Source: an uncultured Bacteroidota bacterium (GTDB lineage: Bacteria; Bacteroidota; Bacteroidia; Chitinophagales; Chitinophagaceae). From it: a stretch of 9,033 nt of DNA. The notes under the pieces were generated by a model, which was not told the origin of the DNA, made no database searches, and saw nothing but the letters and a program-made list of their open reading frames with translations. The stretch spans positions 1 through 9,033 of the forward strand of contig CAILMA010000672.1 of NCBI GenBank assembly GCA_903835145.1. The letters are read 5' to 3'. Shown piece after piece: positions 1 to 7,932 of this stretch. The first letter of the stretch is position 1; each line of letters begins with the position of its first letter. Both the position numbers and the translations under genes were made by a program.

Positions 1-802
1 CAAAATATTGGGTACATTTACGGACAATCATTTAAAAGTATGGTGCGAGCTATTCGGGCTTCCGTATAATGGCGAGATGCCGGAGTTGTTTATGACCGAA
101 ATAGAGTTTAACAGGTATGCACCTTCCTTCGGTGCTCCCAAGCCCATTATGCTCATTCAAACTAATGGAGGTGCGGCAAACAATGGTTTGTATTCCTGGG
201 TCAGGGATATGCCGATAGCTACCGCCCAATATGTTGTAAACGCTTTTGCGAACGATTATCATATTGTTCATCTCAAACTTAAGGAACAATTGTCGCTTCA
301 AAATGTTACGCCATTTCAGGCAACAAATTACCGTTCGCTAATAGCCCTTATTGCTATGAGTGCAAAAAGGCTATTTATCGACAGCTTTGCGCAGCACACA
401 GCCGCAGCAATTGGCATGCCCTCGGTAGTATGCTGGATTGGCAATAAGCCGGAACAGTTTGGTTACACGATGCACGCAAATATTGTTGCCAGCCAGCCTA
501 CGCGCATACCCGACCTTAAGTACTCCTTTTACAGTAAGTACAATATTTCAGGGGAGTTGCCCACAGAAACGTGTTACAACAACCAGAATGAGATATTTAA
601 TCCTGAAGTAATAATTGAGACGCTGCGCAATTACCCCCCATCTCGTGTTTCCCCCGTTGCTCACCCTGCCGCCAATCTCCAACAGCACCTTGCCGTGCCG
701 GAAGCTCACAGCCCGGAGACAGACGTAAAAAAGGCAGAAGAAATCAGTGAACCAGAAAAAAGTAAGGAAAACGGGGTAGGAAAGAAAATGGCAAAAGCCT
801 GA
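1..802 (+). CDS. Glycosyltransferase family 9-like protein, 5'-truncated by the window edge
   Basis: This open frame enters from the left edge (reading frame from base 2) and stops at TGA 800-802; a TTG at base 8 could be read as a start, but the frame is open upstream and the N-terminal half of the fold is missing, so I treat it as partial. What is visible resembles the C-terminal nucleotide-sugar-binding half of GT9 (ADP-heptose:LPS heptosyltransferase-like) enzymes: a strand-loop 'PIMLIQTNGGA' followed by 'YSWVRDMP', and later the family-typical stretch 'FIDSFAQHTAAAIGMPSVV' followed by 'CWIGNKP'. In that family this region binds the donor sugar nucleotide, and members usually build lipopolysaccharide or other surface glycans at the cytoplasmic membrane face. 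The last 55 or so residues are Pro/Ala then Lys/Glu rich and look disordered. Donor and acceptor cannot be inferred. The family call is fairly firm; the exact role is unknown. Confidence 0.72.
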   Translation, partial: KILGTFTDNHLKVWCELFGLPYNGEMPELFMTEIEFNRYAPSFGAPKPIMLIQTNGGAANNGLYSWVRDMPIATAQYVVNAFANDYHIVHLKLKEQLSLQNVTPFQATNYRSLIALIAMSAKRLFIDSFAQHTAAAIGMPSVVCWIGNKPEQFGYTMHANIVASQPTRIPDLKYSFYSKYNISGELPTETCYNNQNEIFNPEVIIETLRNYPPSRVSPVAHPAANLQQHLAVPEAHSPETDVKKAEEISEPEKSKENGVGKKMAKA

Positions 803-812
803 TTTCTCCTTT

Positions 813-836
813 GCCCGGGGCATCGCCCCTTTTTTT
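813..836 (+). terminator. Intrinsic terminator-like hairpin after the glycosyltransferase gene
   Basis: A GGGGC (817-821) / GCCCC (825-829) stem with a 3-base ATC loop is followed directly by seven T residues (830-836), 11 bases after the stop codon. The stem is short but all GC. It is also the first hairpin of the tandem repeat, so the repeat may have been recruited as a terminator, or its position may be coincidental. Confidence 0.5.
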
Positions 837-1017
837 AGTCGAAAGTAGATAGTAGTTAGTCGAAAGTCCCGACGGGGATAACCCTGCAAGGGTTTAATCT
901 CCCAGCCCGGGGCATCGCCCCATTTTTTAGTCGAAAGTAGAAAGTAGTTAGTCGAAAGTCCCGACGGGGGATAACCCTGCAAGGGTTAAATCTCTCAGCC
1001 CGGGGCATCACCCCGGG
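813..1017. repeat. Tandem repeat, period 92-93 bp, 2.2 copies, built of GC hairpins
   Basis: Units begin at 813, 905 and 998, each with 'GCCCGGGGCATC'; the third is only about 20 bases long. Units 1 and 2 are nearly identical, differing by a few substitutions and a one-base length change. Each full unit contains, in order, a GGGGC-ATC-GCCCC hairpin followed by a T-run, the 11-mer TAGTCGAAAGT twice 21 bases apart (836-846 and 857-867 in unit 1), a CCC-GAC-GGG mini-hairpin, and an AACCCT-GCA-AGGGTT hairpin. The final partial unit ends in a perfect 7-bp stem (999-1005/1011-1017). The region lies between two convergent genes. Reading frames across it (for example on the minus strand, 548-982) only reflect the repeat. 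I have an impression that similar GC-hairpin intergenic repeats occur in Bacteroidota genomes, but cannot verify it here. Confidence 0.85.
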
Positions 1018-1086
1018 ACACCCAACACTGGCATCGCACCAAAAGCCTCATTCAACCAAATTTTATACCACTGCCCAACACAATAT

Positions 1087-2052
1087 CTATTTCTCAAAAT
1101 AGGAGTAGGTGCAATAAATCATGGGGGTTATCCATTCATTAAAACGGCGCCCACCGCGCAGGGGTGGTGTGCGGAACCATTTGTCTTCGTTGGTGTGATC
1201 ATAGATATTGTGTGCATACCGCCGGTAAACAATGGGTTGACGGGAATTGCCCCATGCCAGCCCCAGCACCTGGCCGTTATACACTTTTCGCAGCGAGTCA
1301 TCGCCTGAGTAGTAGTTCGATGCATTTCTTAAATCCCAGGTATAGTAGTCATTTCCGTAGCCAAGCGTCCACTCTACCGAAACGAAAACACCACCCTTCA
1401 TTTGTATCAGTTTATCGCCAAGGTCTGCGGTTACCCATTCGTTGCCTCTGTCGGCCTGCACTGCCAGCACGCTGTCGGTAATATCGTCGCCCGGCGCGCC
1501 TGTTGCTGAGTCACGGGTATAAACGTGCATGATGAATTTGGAATCTTTAGCACCTTCCTTGGTTATATAGGCACCTATTTCTTTCAGTATGCCGTTTCTT
1601 TCCCGCTGCGCCGGCAGGAAGAGGGCAAGCTCATCTTTGAACATCATGTAGCAGCCGGTGTTGTGGGAGCCACCGCTTATACCTATGGTCTCTTGTTTCA
1701 AAGTGCCGCCTTTTGCCGCCACTTTTGCACTTTTAAGCACGGTGTTGGTAGTTTCAAGCTTCACGAAAATAGAGTCATCACCCACTTCGTCAAGCCATAA
1801 AGTTTTGTCGTAATAGCCGGGGCATTTTATTTCAAAGGCATCAATGGTATCTGGGTTTACTGTTATACTAAAATATCCCTTAGCGTTGCAGAAAAACAAC
1901 TCATTGCGCTCTCGTGCCTGCAAGGCAACATTAGCAAGGCCCTTGTTGTTTTTATCGGTTACTCTGCCACGGTAGGTCCTGTCTTTAGCCTGCAAAGCTG
2001 AGCAGGAGACCAGCAGCACCAATACCATTATGGAAAATCCTGTGTATTTCAT
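1087..2052 (-). CDS. Exported (probable lipoprotein) carboxypeptidase-regulatory-like domain protein
   Basis: Read from ATG 2052-2050, this is a 321-residue protein ending at TAG (1089-1087). The start was chosen because it gives a compact signal peptide, 'MKYTGFSIMVLVLLVSC'; the frame extends to ATGs at 2079 and 2082, which would only add a charged decapeptide. L14-V15-S16-C17 fits a lipobox, so Cys17 may be lipid-anchored; cleavage by signal peptidase I after 'ALQA' is an alternative. Residues about 27-100 ('YRGRVTDKNNKGLANVAL' to 'AKGYFSITV' and beyond) match the carboxypeptidase-regulatory-like, transthyretin-fold domain common in Bacteroidota envelope proteins. The rest, with 'KFIMHVYTRD', 'GAPGDDI' and several Trp/Tyr-rich strands, resembles the beta-sandwich tail often attached to that domain in uncharacterised proteins. 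It probably acts in the periplasm or at the outer membrane; no catalytic motif is visible. It is convergent with the glycosyltransferase gene and divergent from lon. Confidence 0.75.
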   Translation of the reverse strand: MKYTGFSIMVLVLLVSCSALQAKDRTYRGRVTDKNNKGLANVALQARERNELFFCNAKGYFSITVNPDTIDAFEIKCPGYYDKTLWLDEVGDDSIFVKLETTNTVLKSAKVAAKGGTLKQETIGISGGSHNTGCYMMFKDELALFLPAQRERNGILKEIGAYITKEGAKDSKFIMHVYTRDSATGAPGDDITDSVLAVQADRGNEWVTADLGDKLIQMKGGVFVSVEWTLGYGNDYYTWDLRNASNYYSGDDSLRKVYNGQVLGLAWGNSRQPIVYRRYAHNIYDHTNEDKWFRTPPLRGGRRFNEWITPMIYCTYSYFEK

Positions 2053-2082
2053 CACTGCCCGTTTCTTTTCATATTGCATCAT

Positions 2083-2408
2083 GAATCTGGAGATTTGGTA
2101 AATGCGCTAAGCCCGTTACATCAACAATGAAGTTACAATTTTTTAGGGCAGATTTTGTTATCATTGCTCGCCTGTAACATCTTTTATGATTTTGTTTTAC
2201 TGGTTCCGTCCAAAATGGTCTTATGACAACTCTTGTATTGTTTACCACAATCACTGCCAATAACATAGTTTTCACCACGAAAAATATCAACAATTTTTGT
2301 TTTAGTTACTCCCACCTGCAAAAATTACAGTTTTTATGCATTGGCATAGGTATTGACGACTATCTTTGTTCTCCGTATTTTAAAAAGATACAGGGATAAT
2401 TTGTCATA
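2083..2408. other. Divergent intergenic region between the lipoprotein gene and lon
   Basis: This spacer of about 326 bp separates two divergently transcribed genes. It contains a candidate lon promoter (listed separately). No TAnnTTTG-type element was found on the minus strand for the lipoprotein gene, and no CIRCE-like heat-shock operator was seen. A 74-codon frame on the minus strand (2293-2069) overlaps the lipoprotein start and has no recognisable features. Confidence 0.6.
2341..2368 (+). promoter_or_regulatory. Candidate Bacteroidota-type promoter for lon
   Basis: TTG at 2341-2343 and TATCTTTG at 2361-2368 fit the -33/-7 pattern TTG-N17-TAnnTTTG, with an exact match at the -7 element. 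Transcription would begin near 2374, giving a leader of about 35 bases. AGGG at 2392-2395 lies 13 bases before the ATG and is at best a weak ribosome binding site. Confidence 0.5.
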
Positions 2409-4826
2409 ATGTCTCAAATAACATCAATGTTAGATATGATTTTTGGCCAAAATGAGCAGGAGATGGAGTTTATGCCTATCGTGCCGCTTGGAGAGGATGA
2501 AATGGATGATCAGGAGAAGAGCACTATCCCCGGCGTACTCCCTATCGTTATACTGCGCAATACGGTTTTGTTCCCTAACGTGGTGTTGCCGATTACTGTT
2601 GCCCGTGAAAAATCGGTGAAGGCGATAGCAGAAGCTCAGAAGGGCGACAAATGGATTGGGGTAATAGCTCAAAAAGATGCAACTAATGAAAATCCGGGGG
2701 TTGATGATGTGTACCAGATTGGAACGCTTGCTAAAGTAGTGAAGCAGATAAAGATGCCCGATGGCAACATCACAATCTTCATCATGGGCCGCATGCGTTT
2801 TGCACTCGATCACTTTACGCAGACAGAACCGTTTTTTTCAGCACAGGTCAACTATCTCGAAGATATTTATCCGGTTAAAGACGAGAACTTCGACGCGCTC
2901 ATGGGGTCTATAAAAGACCTTTCTGAACGCATTGCGCAGCTTTCTCCCAATCTTCCCAATGAAGCTTCTATTGTTTTGCGCAATATAGAGCAGCAGTCGT
3001 TTTTAATGCATTTTATCGCTTCTAATATCTCTTCTAAGCTGCCTGATAAGCAGGCTCTGCTGGAAGAAAATAACATCAGGACCAGGGCGGAGCGACTCTT
3101 GCAGCTCCTGCAGTCAGAGTTGCAGCTTGTAGAATTAAAGAACGAAATAACCAATAAGACCCGGGCCGATATTGATAAGCAGCAGCGCGAATACTTCCTG
3201 CAGCAGCAAATGAAGTCGATAAAGGAAGAACTGGGTGGAGACCCTAATGACCGTGAAATAAAGGACCTGATAAAGAGAGCCGAAGAAGTAAAATGGACGG
3301 ATGGCGCGAAAGAGCTTTTCAAAAAGAACATTGAGAAGCTGGAGCGCATGCACCCCAGTACTCCCGATTACTCGGTTATCTACAATCACCTCGATCTGAT
3401 GCTTGACCTCCCCTGGGGGGTATATACCGAAGACAGCTATGACCTGCGCAAGGCCCAGAAAGTTCTTGACGACGACCATTATGGCATGGACAAGATTAAG
3501 GACCGCATACTGGAATACCTCGCGGTACTGAAGCTGAAGGGCGATATGAAGTCACCGATTTTGTGTTTTGTTGGCCCTCCAGGTATTGGTAAAACATCGC
3601 TGGGCCGCAGCATTGCCAATGCTATACACAGAAAGTATGTGCGGCTGAGCCTTGGTGGCCTGCATGATGAAAGTGAGCTGCGTGGACACCGCAAGACCTA
3701 CATAGGTGCTATGCCCGGCCGTATCATACAATCAATAAGGAAAATAAAATCGGCAAACCCTGTTTTCATCCTCGATGAAATTGATAAACTCGGTAAGGAC
3801 TTCCGTGGCGACCCAAGCTCAGCTTTGCTGGAGATTCTTGACCCGGAGCAAAACAATTCTTTCTACGACAACTATCTGGAGCTTGAGTTTGACCTTTCGA
3901 AGGTTCTGTTCATAGCTACAGCCAACAGCCTTGGCGACATACAGCCTGCGCTTCGCGACAGGTTGGAAATCATTCAGCTATCGGGCTACTCAGCTGAAGA
4001 GAAAACTGAAATAGCAAAAAGGCACCTGATACCAAAACAAAAGGAAATGCACGGCCTTGCAAAAGTGCCGCTCAAATTTAATGATAAGAGCATAGCCAAA
4101 ATTATACAGGAATACACCCGTGAAAGCGGTGTGCGCGAACTGGATAGAATGCTCGCTGCGGTGATGCGTTCTGTTGCCAAACAAGTCGCAATGGAAGAAG
4201 AGGTATCTAAAGTAGTTTCTGCCGAGGTAGTAGAAAAAGTGCTTGGTAAGCCTCGGTACACCAACGACGTATATAAAAAAGGCCACCCTGCAGGCGTGGT
4301 TGTAGGGTTGGCGTGGACTGCTGCTGGCGGCGATATTCTTTTTGTTGAAACTTCAATATCTAAGGGCAAGGGCGGCCTTACGCTTACTGGTAACCTCGGT
4401 AATGTAATGAAGGAAAGTGCTACTACCGCGCTTTCTTATCTTAAGGCCCATGCTACTGATTATGGCCTTACAGCTGCGCAGATAGAGGAATCAAACGTGC
4501 ACATACACGTACCGGAAGGTGCAGTGCCCAAAGATGGCCCGAGTGCGGGTATCACTATGTTCACGTCGCTTGCATCTGCCTTTACAGGCCGAAAAGTGAA
4601 GCCTTTCTTTGCAATGACTGGTGAAATAACCCTGCGCGGCCAGGTGTTGCCGGTAGGTGGTATTAAAGAAAAAGCACTTGCTGCAAAACGTGCTGGTATT
4701 AAAGACATTATAATGTGCAGCCAAAACGAAAAAGACGTTGAAGAGATCAATGCAGAATATATCAAAGGCTTACGGTTCCACTACGTTAATGATGTCAGTG
4801 AGGTCCTGGATATTGCCCTGAAATAA
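2409..4826 (+). CDS. lon: ATP-dependent Lon protease (endopeptidase La)
   Basis: This complete 805-residue Lon degrades misfolded and specific regulatory proteins in the cytoplasm using ATP, as a ring-shaped oligomer. In order: an acidic N-terminal extension (1-38); the substrate-recognition LON domain from residue 39 ('TIPGVLPIVILRNTVLFP') to about 235; a helical, coiled-coil-prone linker (about 230-300, with 'QQREYFLQQQMKSIKEELG'); an AAA+ module with Walker A GPPGIGKT (389-396), Walker B VFILDEIDK (452-460, Asp456/Glu457), sensor-1 Asn506 and the arginines of 'LRDRLE' (Arg516/Arg518); then the peptidase domain with Ser712 in 'PKDGPSAG' and Lys755 in 'GGIKEK', spaced 43 residues as in the E. 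coli Ser679/Lys722 dyad. No key residue is missing. It is slightly longer than E. coli Lon (784), mainly through the N-terminal extension. A promoter-like pair upstream and a strong terminator downstream suggest it is transcribed alone. Confidence 0.98.
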   Translation: MSQITSMLDMIFGQNEQEMEFMPIVPLGEDEMDDQEKSTIPGVLPIVILRNTVLFPNVVLPITVAREKSVKAIAEAQKGDKWIGVIAQKDATNENPGVDDVYQIGTLAKVVKQIKMPDGNITIFIMGRMRFALDHFTQTEPFFSAQVNYLEDIYPVKDENFDALMGSIKDLSERIAQLSPNLPNEASIVLRNIEQQSFLMHFIASNISSKLPDKQALLEENNIRTRAERLLQLLQSELQLVELKNEITNKTRADIDKQQREYFLQQQMKSIKEELGGDPNDREIKDLIKRAEEVKWTDGAKELFKKNIEKLERMHPSTPDYSVIYNHLDLMLDLPWGVYTEDSYDLRKAQKVLDDDHYGMDKIKDRILEYLAVLKLKGDMKSPILCFVGPPGIGKTSLGRSIANAIHRKYVRLSLGGLHDESELRGHRKTYIGAMPGRIIQSIRKIKSANPVFILDEIDKLGKDFRGDPSSALLEILDPEQNNSFYDNYLELEFDLSKVLFIATANSLGDIQPALRDRLEIIQLSGYSAEEKTEIAKRHLIPKQKEMHGLAKVPLKFNDKSIAKIIQEYTRESGVRELDRMLAAVMRSVAKQVAMEEEVSKVVSAEVVEKVLGKPRYTNDVYKKGHPAGVVVGLAWTAAGGDILFVETSISKGKGGLTLTGNLGNVMKESATTALSYLKAHATDYGLTAAQIEESNVHIHVPEGAVPKDGPSAGITMFTSLASAFTGRKVKPFFAMTGEITLRGQVLPVGGIKEKALAAKRAGIKDIIMCSQNEKDVEEINAEYIKGLRFHYVNDVSEVLDIALK

Positions 4827-4857
4827 AATGATTAAATTTCAGTAGCAGCTTTAAGAT

Positions 4858-4894
4858 GTCCCGCCCGTTTATTTGGGCGGGACTTCTGTTTTTT
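4858..4894 (+). terminator. Rho-independent terminator of lon
   Basis: A perfect 9-bp stem, GTCCCGCCC (4858-4866) / GGGCGGGAC (4875-4883), with an 8-base loop is followed by TTCTGTTTTTT (4884-4894). Three further pairs (AGA/TCT) continue the stem beyond one mismatch. It begins 31 bases after the lon stop codon. Confidence 0.9.
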
Positions 4895-4929
4895 GTGGCA
4901 CTGATAAAAACAACTTGCGAGGGGCATTA

Positions 4930-4957
4930 TTTGATTGAAGAATGAATATTACTTTCG
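4930..4957 (+). promoter_or_regulatory. Candidate promoter for the spermidine-synthase-like fusion gene
   Basis: TTTG (4930-4933), a 16-base spacer and TACTTTCG (4950-4957) resemble the Bacteroidota -33/-7 pattern with one mismatch in the -7 element and a slightly short spacer. The pair lies between the lon terminator and the ATG at 5000, where a promoter is expected. Confidence 0.35.
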
Positions 4958-4999
4958 TAGCATTGTTCTGTTCTTCATTTCTGTTTTAATACCCTGGCA

Positions 5000-7228
5000 A
5001 TGCTGAAAAAATTCTCCTGGTTTTTACTTATCCTATTTATAGAGGGCGCTGCGCTTATGGCTGTAGAGCTGATAGGTGCTAAACTCATTGCTCCATTTTA
5101 TGGCAGTTCGCTTTATGTCTGGACCTCCGTTTTGGGGTGCACTGTTTCAGGGCTCACTTTGGGTTATTTTTTTGGTGGGAGATTGGCCAGTTGGCAACCT
5201 TCAGGGAAGGCTTTGTTTATTATTTTAGGAATCGCCGCTCTACTGGTGATGCTGATGCCCTTTACGTCATCAGCGTTTATTGCAGGTACTGCGTCATTAA
5301 GTTTGTTGCAGGGTATATTTACGACTTGTTTTTTCTTACTGGTGCCGCCTATGTTTTGCTTTGGTCTTGTTGGGCCATTGGTTTCGCGGTTCGTGGCGTT
5401 GCGCTCTGCTACCGATGGCAGGGTAGCGGGTTCTGCTTATTTTATTTCTACGCTGGGCGGCATCTGCGCTGCATTTTTATTCGGTTTCTACCTTATTCCA
5501 TTCGCAGGGCTTAAAATGTGCTGCTGGCTTACCGGTGGTGCCCTTGCGGCACTCTTGCTACTGTACCTATTCCGGGCGCAACTGTTTCCCACCATCGCAG
5601 CTGAAGATAAGCCCCAGGCAATACCTACACCCGCAAAGCAACCAAAGCAGGCGAAGCCAATAGCGGTTCCTGCTGCAGGCAATGTTATTCAGACTACAAT
5701 TTACCTATATGCGATAGCGGAAGGTGGGCTTGTGATGGCTGCAGAGCTACTCGCTGCCAGGATGCTTGCACCCTTCTTCGGGTCGTCGCTCGATGTATGG
5801 ACCACCGTAATGGCATTTACTTTACTCGGCCTCGCCATTGGCTACTTCCTTGGTGGCTATATTAATGAAAAATATGCTATGCCCGCTACCCTGTGGTGGG
5901 TATTGCTGGGGGCGGCCGTATGCATCAGCCTCATGCATATTGAAGCTCAGCACCTTCCTGTTTACTTCGACACTTTGAGCTTCAAATCTGCCATGATACT
6001 TGTAAGCTTTGTGTTGGTTGTGCCGCCATTGGTATTTTTGGGTATGGTGCCCACAATGTTAATCAGGTACGTAGCCTCAAAGTCGGTAGAAGTAGGTTCG
6101 GTTACCGGGAGGGTATTTACAATTTCATCAGCCAGTGGTATCGCTTCCCTTTTCCTTATGGGCTTTGTTATTATCCCCGGTTATGGGCTTTCCAATCCGT
6201 CCATAGCTATTGCGTTTTTTGCTGGCCTTTACCCGTTCATTAAATTGATATCCGGTCGTAAATATCTTGCACTCGTTTTGCCGCTGTTTTTCGTCGTGTC
6301 GCTGATTGGGAAAAAGGGACCGTACACAGGTACTGATATAGAAGTGAAGTATTATTCTGAGGGTTTGATGGGGCAAGTGATGGTTGCTGATATTAATAAA
6401 TATGAAAACCACGCTGCTAACGACCGGATGCTACTGGTGAACAGGATAGGGGAGGCACAAATAAACCGAACAACTGGTTTCACGGAATGGGACTATCCTG
6501 TTTTTGTAACCTGCCTCTGCAGCAAAATGCCCGCTAAATCAGATGTTTTGATGCTTGGGCTCGGCGGTGGCCAGATCCCTAATATCCTGAACCGTAACCT
6601 CGATTTTAATGTGGATGTTGTGGAGCTGGACCAGCGCGTGGTTGATGTGGCACAAGATTATTTTTTCCTGAGTAGAAATGTAAATGTTGAAGTAGATGAT
6701 GCAAGGCATTACCTGGAGACAACCAAGAAAAAATATGACATTATTATCATCGATGTTTTTCACGGCGACATTGCACCGCCCCACATGATGAGTGTCGAAT
6801 CTTTTAAGAAAGCCCATTCTTTGCTCAGGAAGAACGGGTTTATCGTTGTCAATTTTTACGGTTTTTTAAATGGGGCAATAGGTAAGCCGGGCCGGTCGCT
6901 TTATAAAACGATGCTGGCGGCTAACCTAACAACTCAGCTTATACCTACTAATAGGGTAGAAGAATTCGCAAATTCTTTGTTCATAGGGAGCGATACAATT
7001 CAGGCATTCAGCAATCTCAGATCGCCGCTTAAACAATTTGGTAAAGCGGTGGACTTGGATACACTGTTTAAAGACACGCGGAATATTGACCTGAATGACG
7101 CAGTGCTCTTCACCGATGACAAAACAGCCCTTGACTTCCTCAATATTGAAGGCGCGATTGAATGGCGGAAATCTTATTACGACCTTACCAAGCATTTTAT
7201 GAAAATTGGTGTGCCTTTGTTTGAATAA
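5000..7228 (+). CDS. Membrane protein with duplicated transmembrane module fused to a spermidine-synthase-like domain
   Basis: This 742-residue protein has three parts. Residues about 8-195 and 235-420 are two copies of one hydrophobic module, aligned at an offset of 226: 'APFYGSS' (31-37) with 'APFFGSS' (257-263), 'GYFFGG' (55-60) with 'GYFLGG' (281-286), and VPP at 115 with VPP at 341. A Pro/Lys/Ala-rich linker (about 200-228) joins them; each copy probably has about six membrane helices. From about 445 to the end is a Rossmann-type domain like polyamine aminopropyltransferases: 'LGLGGG' (519-524), Glu542 in 'VELD', 'DDAR' (566-569) and Asp585 in 'IIIID'. Such proteins are often named fused MFS/spermidine synthase, but the membrane part here is a tandem duplication and no member function can be assigned. 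The second acidic residue of the usual D-x-x-D substrate motif is His588, and the usual Tyr-His-Glu is 'DYPVF', so true spermidine synthase activity is doubtful. It is likely in the inner membrane and transcribed alone. Confidence 0.85.
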   Translation: MLKKFSWFLLILFIEGAALMAVELIGAKLIAPFYGSSLYVWTSVLGCTVSGLTLGYFFGGRLASWQPSGKALFIILGIAALLVMLMPFTSSAFIAGTASLSLLQGIFTTCFFLLVPPMFCFGLVGPLVSRFVALRSATDGRVAGSAYFISTLGGICAAFLFGFYLIPFAGLKMCCWLTGGALAALLLLYLFRAQLFPTIAAEDKPQAIPTPAKQPKQAKPIAVPAAGNVIQTTIYLYAIAEGGLVMAAELLAARMLAPFFGSSLDVWTTVMAFTLLGLAIGYFLGGYINEKYAMPATLWWVLLGAAVCISLMHIEAQHLPVYFDTLSFKSAMILVSFVLVVPPLVFLGMVPTMLIRYVASKSVEVGSVTGRVFTISSASGIASLFLMGFVIIPGYGLSNPSIAIAFFAGLYPFIKLISGRKYLALVLPLFFVVSLIGKKGPYTGTDIEVKYYSEGLMGQVMVADINKYENHAANDRMLLVNRIGEAQINRTTGFTEWDYPVFVTCLCSKMPAKSDVLMLGLGGGQIPNILNRNLDFNVDVVELDQRVVDVAQDYFFLSRNVNVEVDDARHYLETTKKKYDIIIIDVFHGDIAPPHMMSVESFKKAHSLLRKNGFIVVNFYGFLNGAIGKPGRSLYKTMLAANLTTQLIPTNRVEEFANSLFIGSDTIQAFSNLRSPLKQFGKAVDLDTLFKDTRNIDLNDAVLFTDDKTALDFLNIEGAIEWRKSYYDLTKHFMKIGVPLFE

Positions 7229-7726
7229 TAAGGCTTGTAAGTGTTAACCCATGCACTTATTCTTATTGTAAAGTTATTCCCTCAACGTGGCGCCGGCATG
7301 TCGCCATTTTATGTCTGTTTTACCTTGGTTGTTGCATTTGAGCTTATGCGATGAAATTTACATTTTCATCCTATTTTTCATTTATTTTCCGTTTAGCTGA
7401 TCTCCGTTTTTCGGTGCAGGTGCTCTTGCTGTCTTCGTTTAAAAACCGGTTGCAATTGTGTTATTTCAATTCGGTACGGTATACCGTTTTTCTCCTCCAA
7501 TTAGCCTCTTCGGACGTCCCTGAAACCATTATAGGGGAATTTTCTGGTATAAATAGTGATGAGCATCAAATAATCGATTGTTTGTTGTCAATCGGTAGGT
7601 TTTTTTAATAAATTAACTTTGGTTAGGAAAAATAGCTATACAACGCTAAATATAAAAATTGAAAATTATATTTGTATAAACAGAGGCGATTAAAATAATA
7701 TATGGTTGAAAACAGTGCATTTTCTT

Positions 7727-7750
7727 GCGAGCCCCCTGTTCTCGCTTTTT
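7727..7750 (+). terminator. Isolated terminator-like hairpin in the AT-rich spacer
   Basis: GCGAG (7727-7731) pairs with CTCGC (7741-7745) around a 9-base C-rich loop, followed by five T residues (7746-7750). It lies about 500 bp after the nearest upstream gene and far before the next, so it is not an obvious end for either; it might terminate a small RNA. The stem is only 5 bp. Confidence 0.35.
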
Positions 7751-7904
7751 GGTCAGAGTTACCATTTTTATGCTTGACTGAGATTGGGAGCAAGTATTTT
7801 AAAATTCAATTTAGTAAATAAGTTAAAAAAACAGAATAATACACATTTTAAAGATGAAATATTTAGATGCGATTTTTTTACACTATCGACTATTGTTTCA
7901 CGTG

Positions 7905-7932
7905 TTACGAAGGTAAAATAATATCTTCGTAA
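7905..7932. repeat. Perfect 8-bp inverted repeat with a 12-base spacer
   Basis: TTACGAAG (7905-7912) and CTTCGTAA (7925-7932) are exact reverse complements. The right arm partly overlaps TATCTTCG (7922-7929), which is one mismatch from the Bacteroidota -7 element, and a CACGTG palindrome (7899-7904) abuts the left arm. It could be an operator or a small RNA hairpin; no T-run follows, so it is not a terminator. Confidence 0.5.

Noticed and set aside
548..982. 144-codon minus-strand frame across the tandem repeat
   Set aside because: It overlaps the glycosyltransferase gene antisense, and its 'QGYP...GDAPGW'-type peptide repeats are just the translated 92-bp DNA repeat; there is no domain or start context.
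2069..2293. 74-codon minus-strand frame upstream of the lipoprotein gene
   Set aside because: It overlaps the lipoprotein start in another frame, has no family resemblance, and covers the divergent control region.
7351..7608. 85-codon plus-strand frame in the spacer after the fusion gene
   Set aside because: It is Phe/Leu/Ser rich with no recognisable motif, a non-coding-like codon mix, no promoter or ribosome binding site, and a length expected by chance; at most a decayed remnant.
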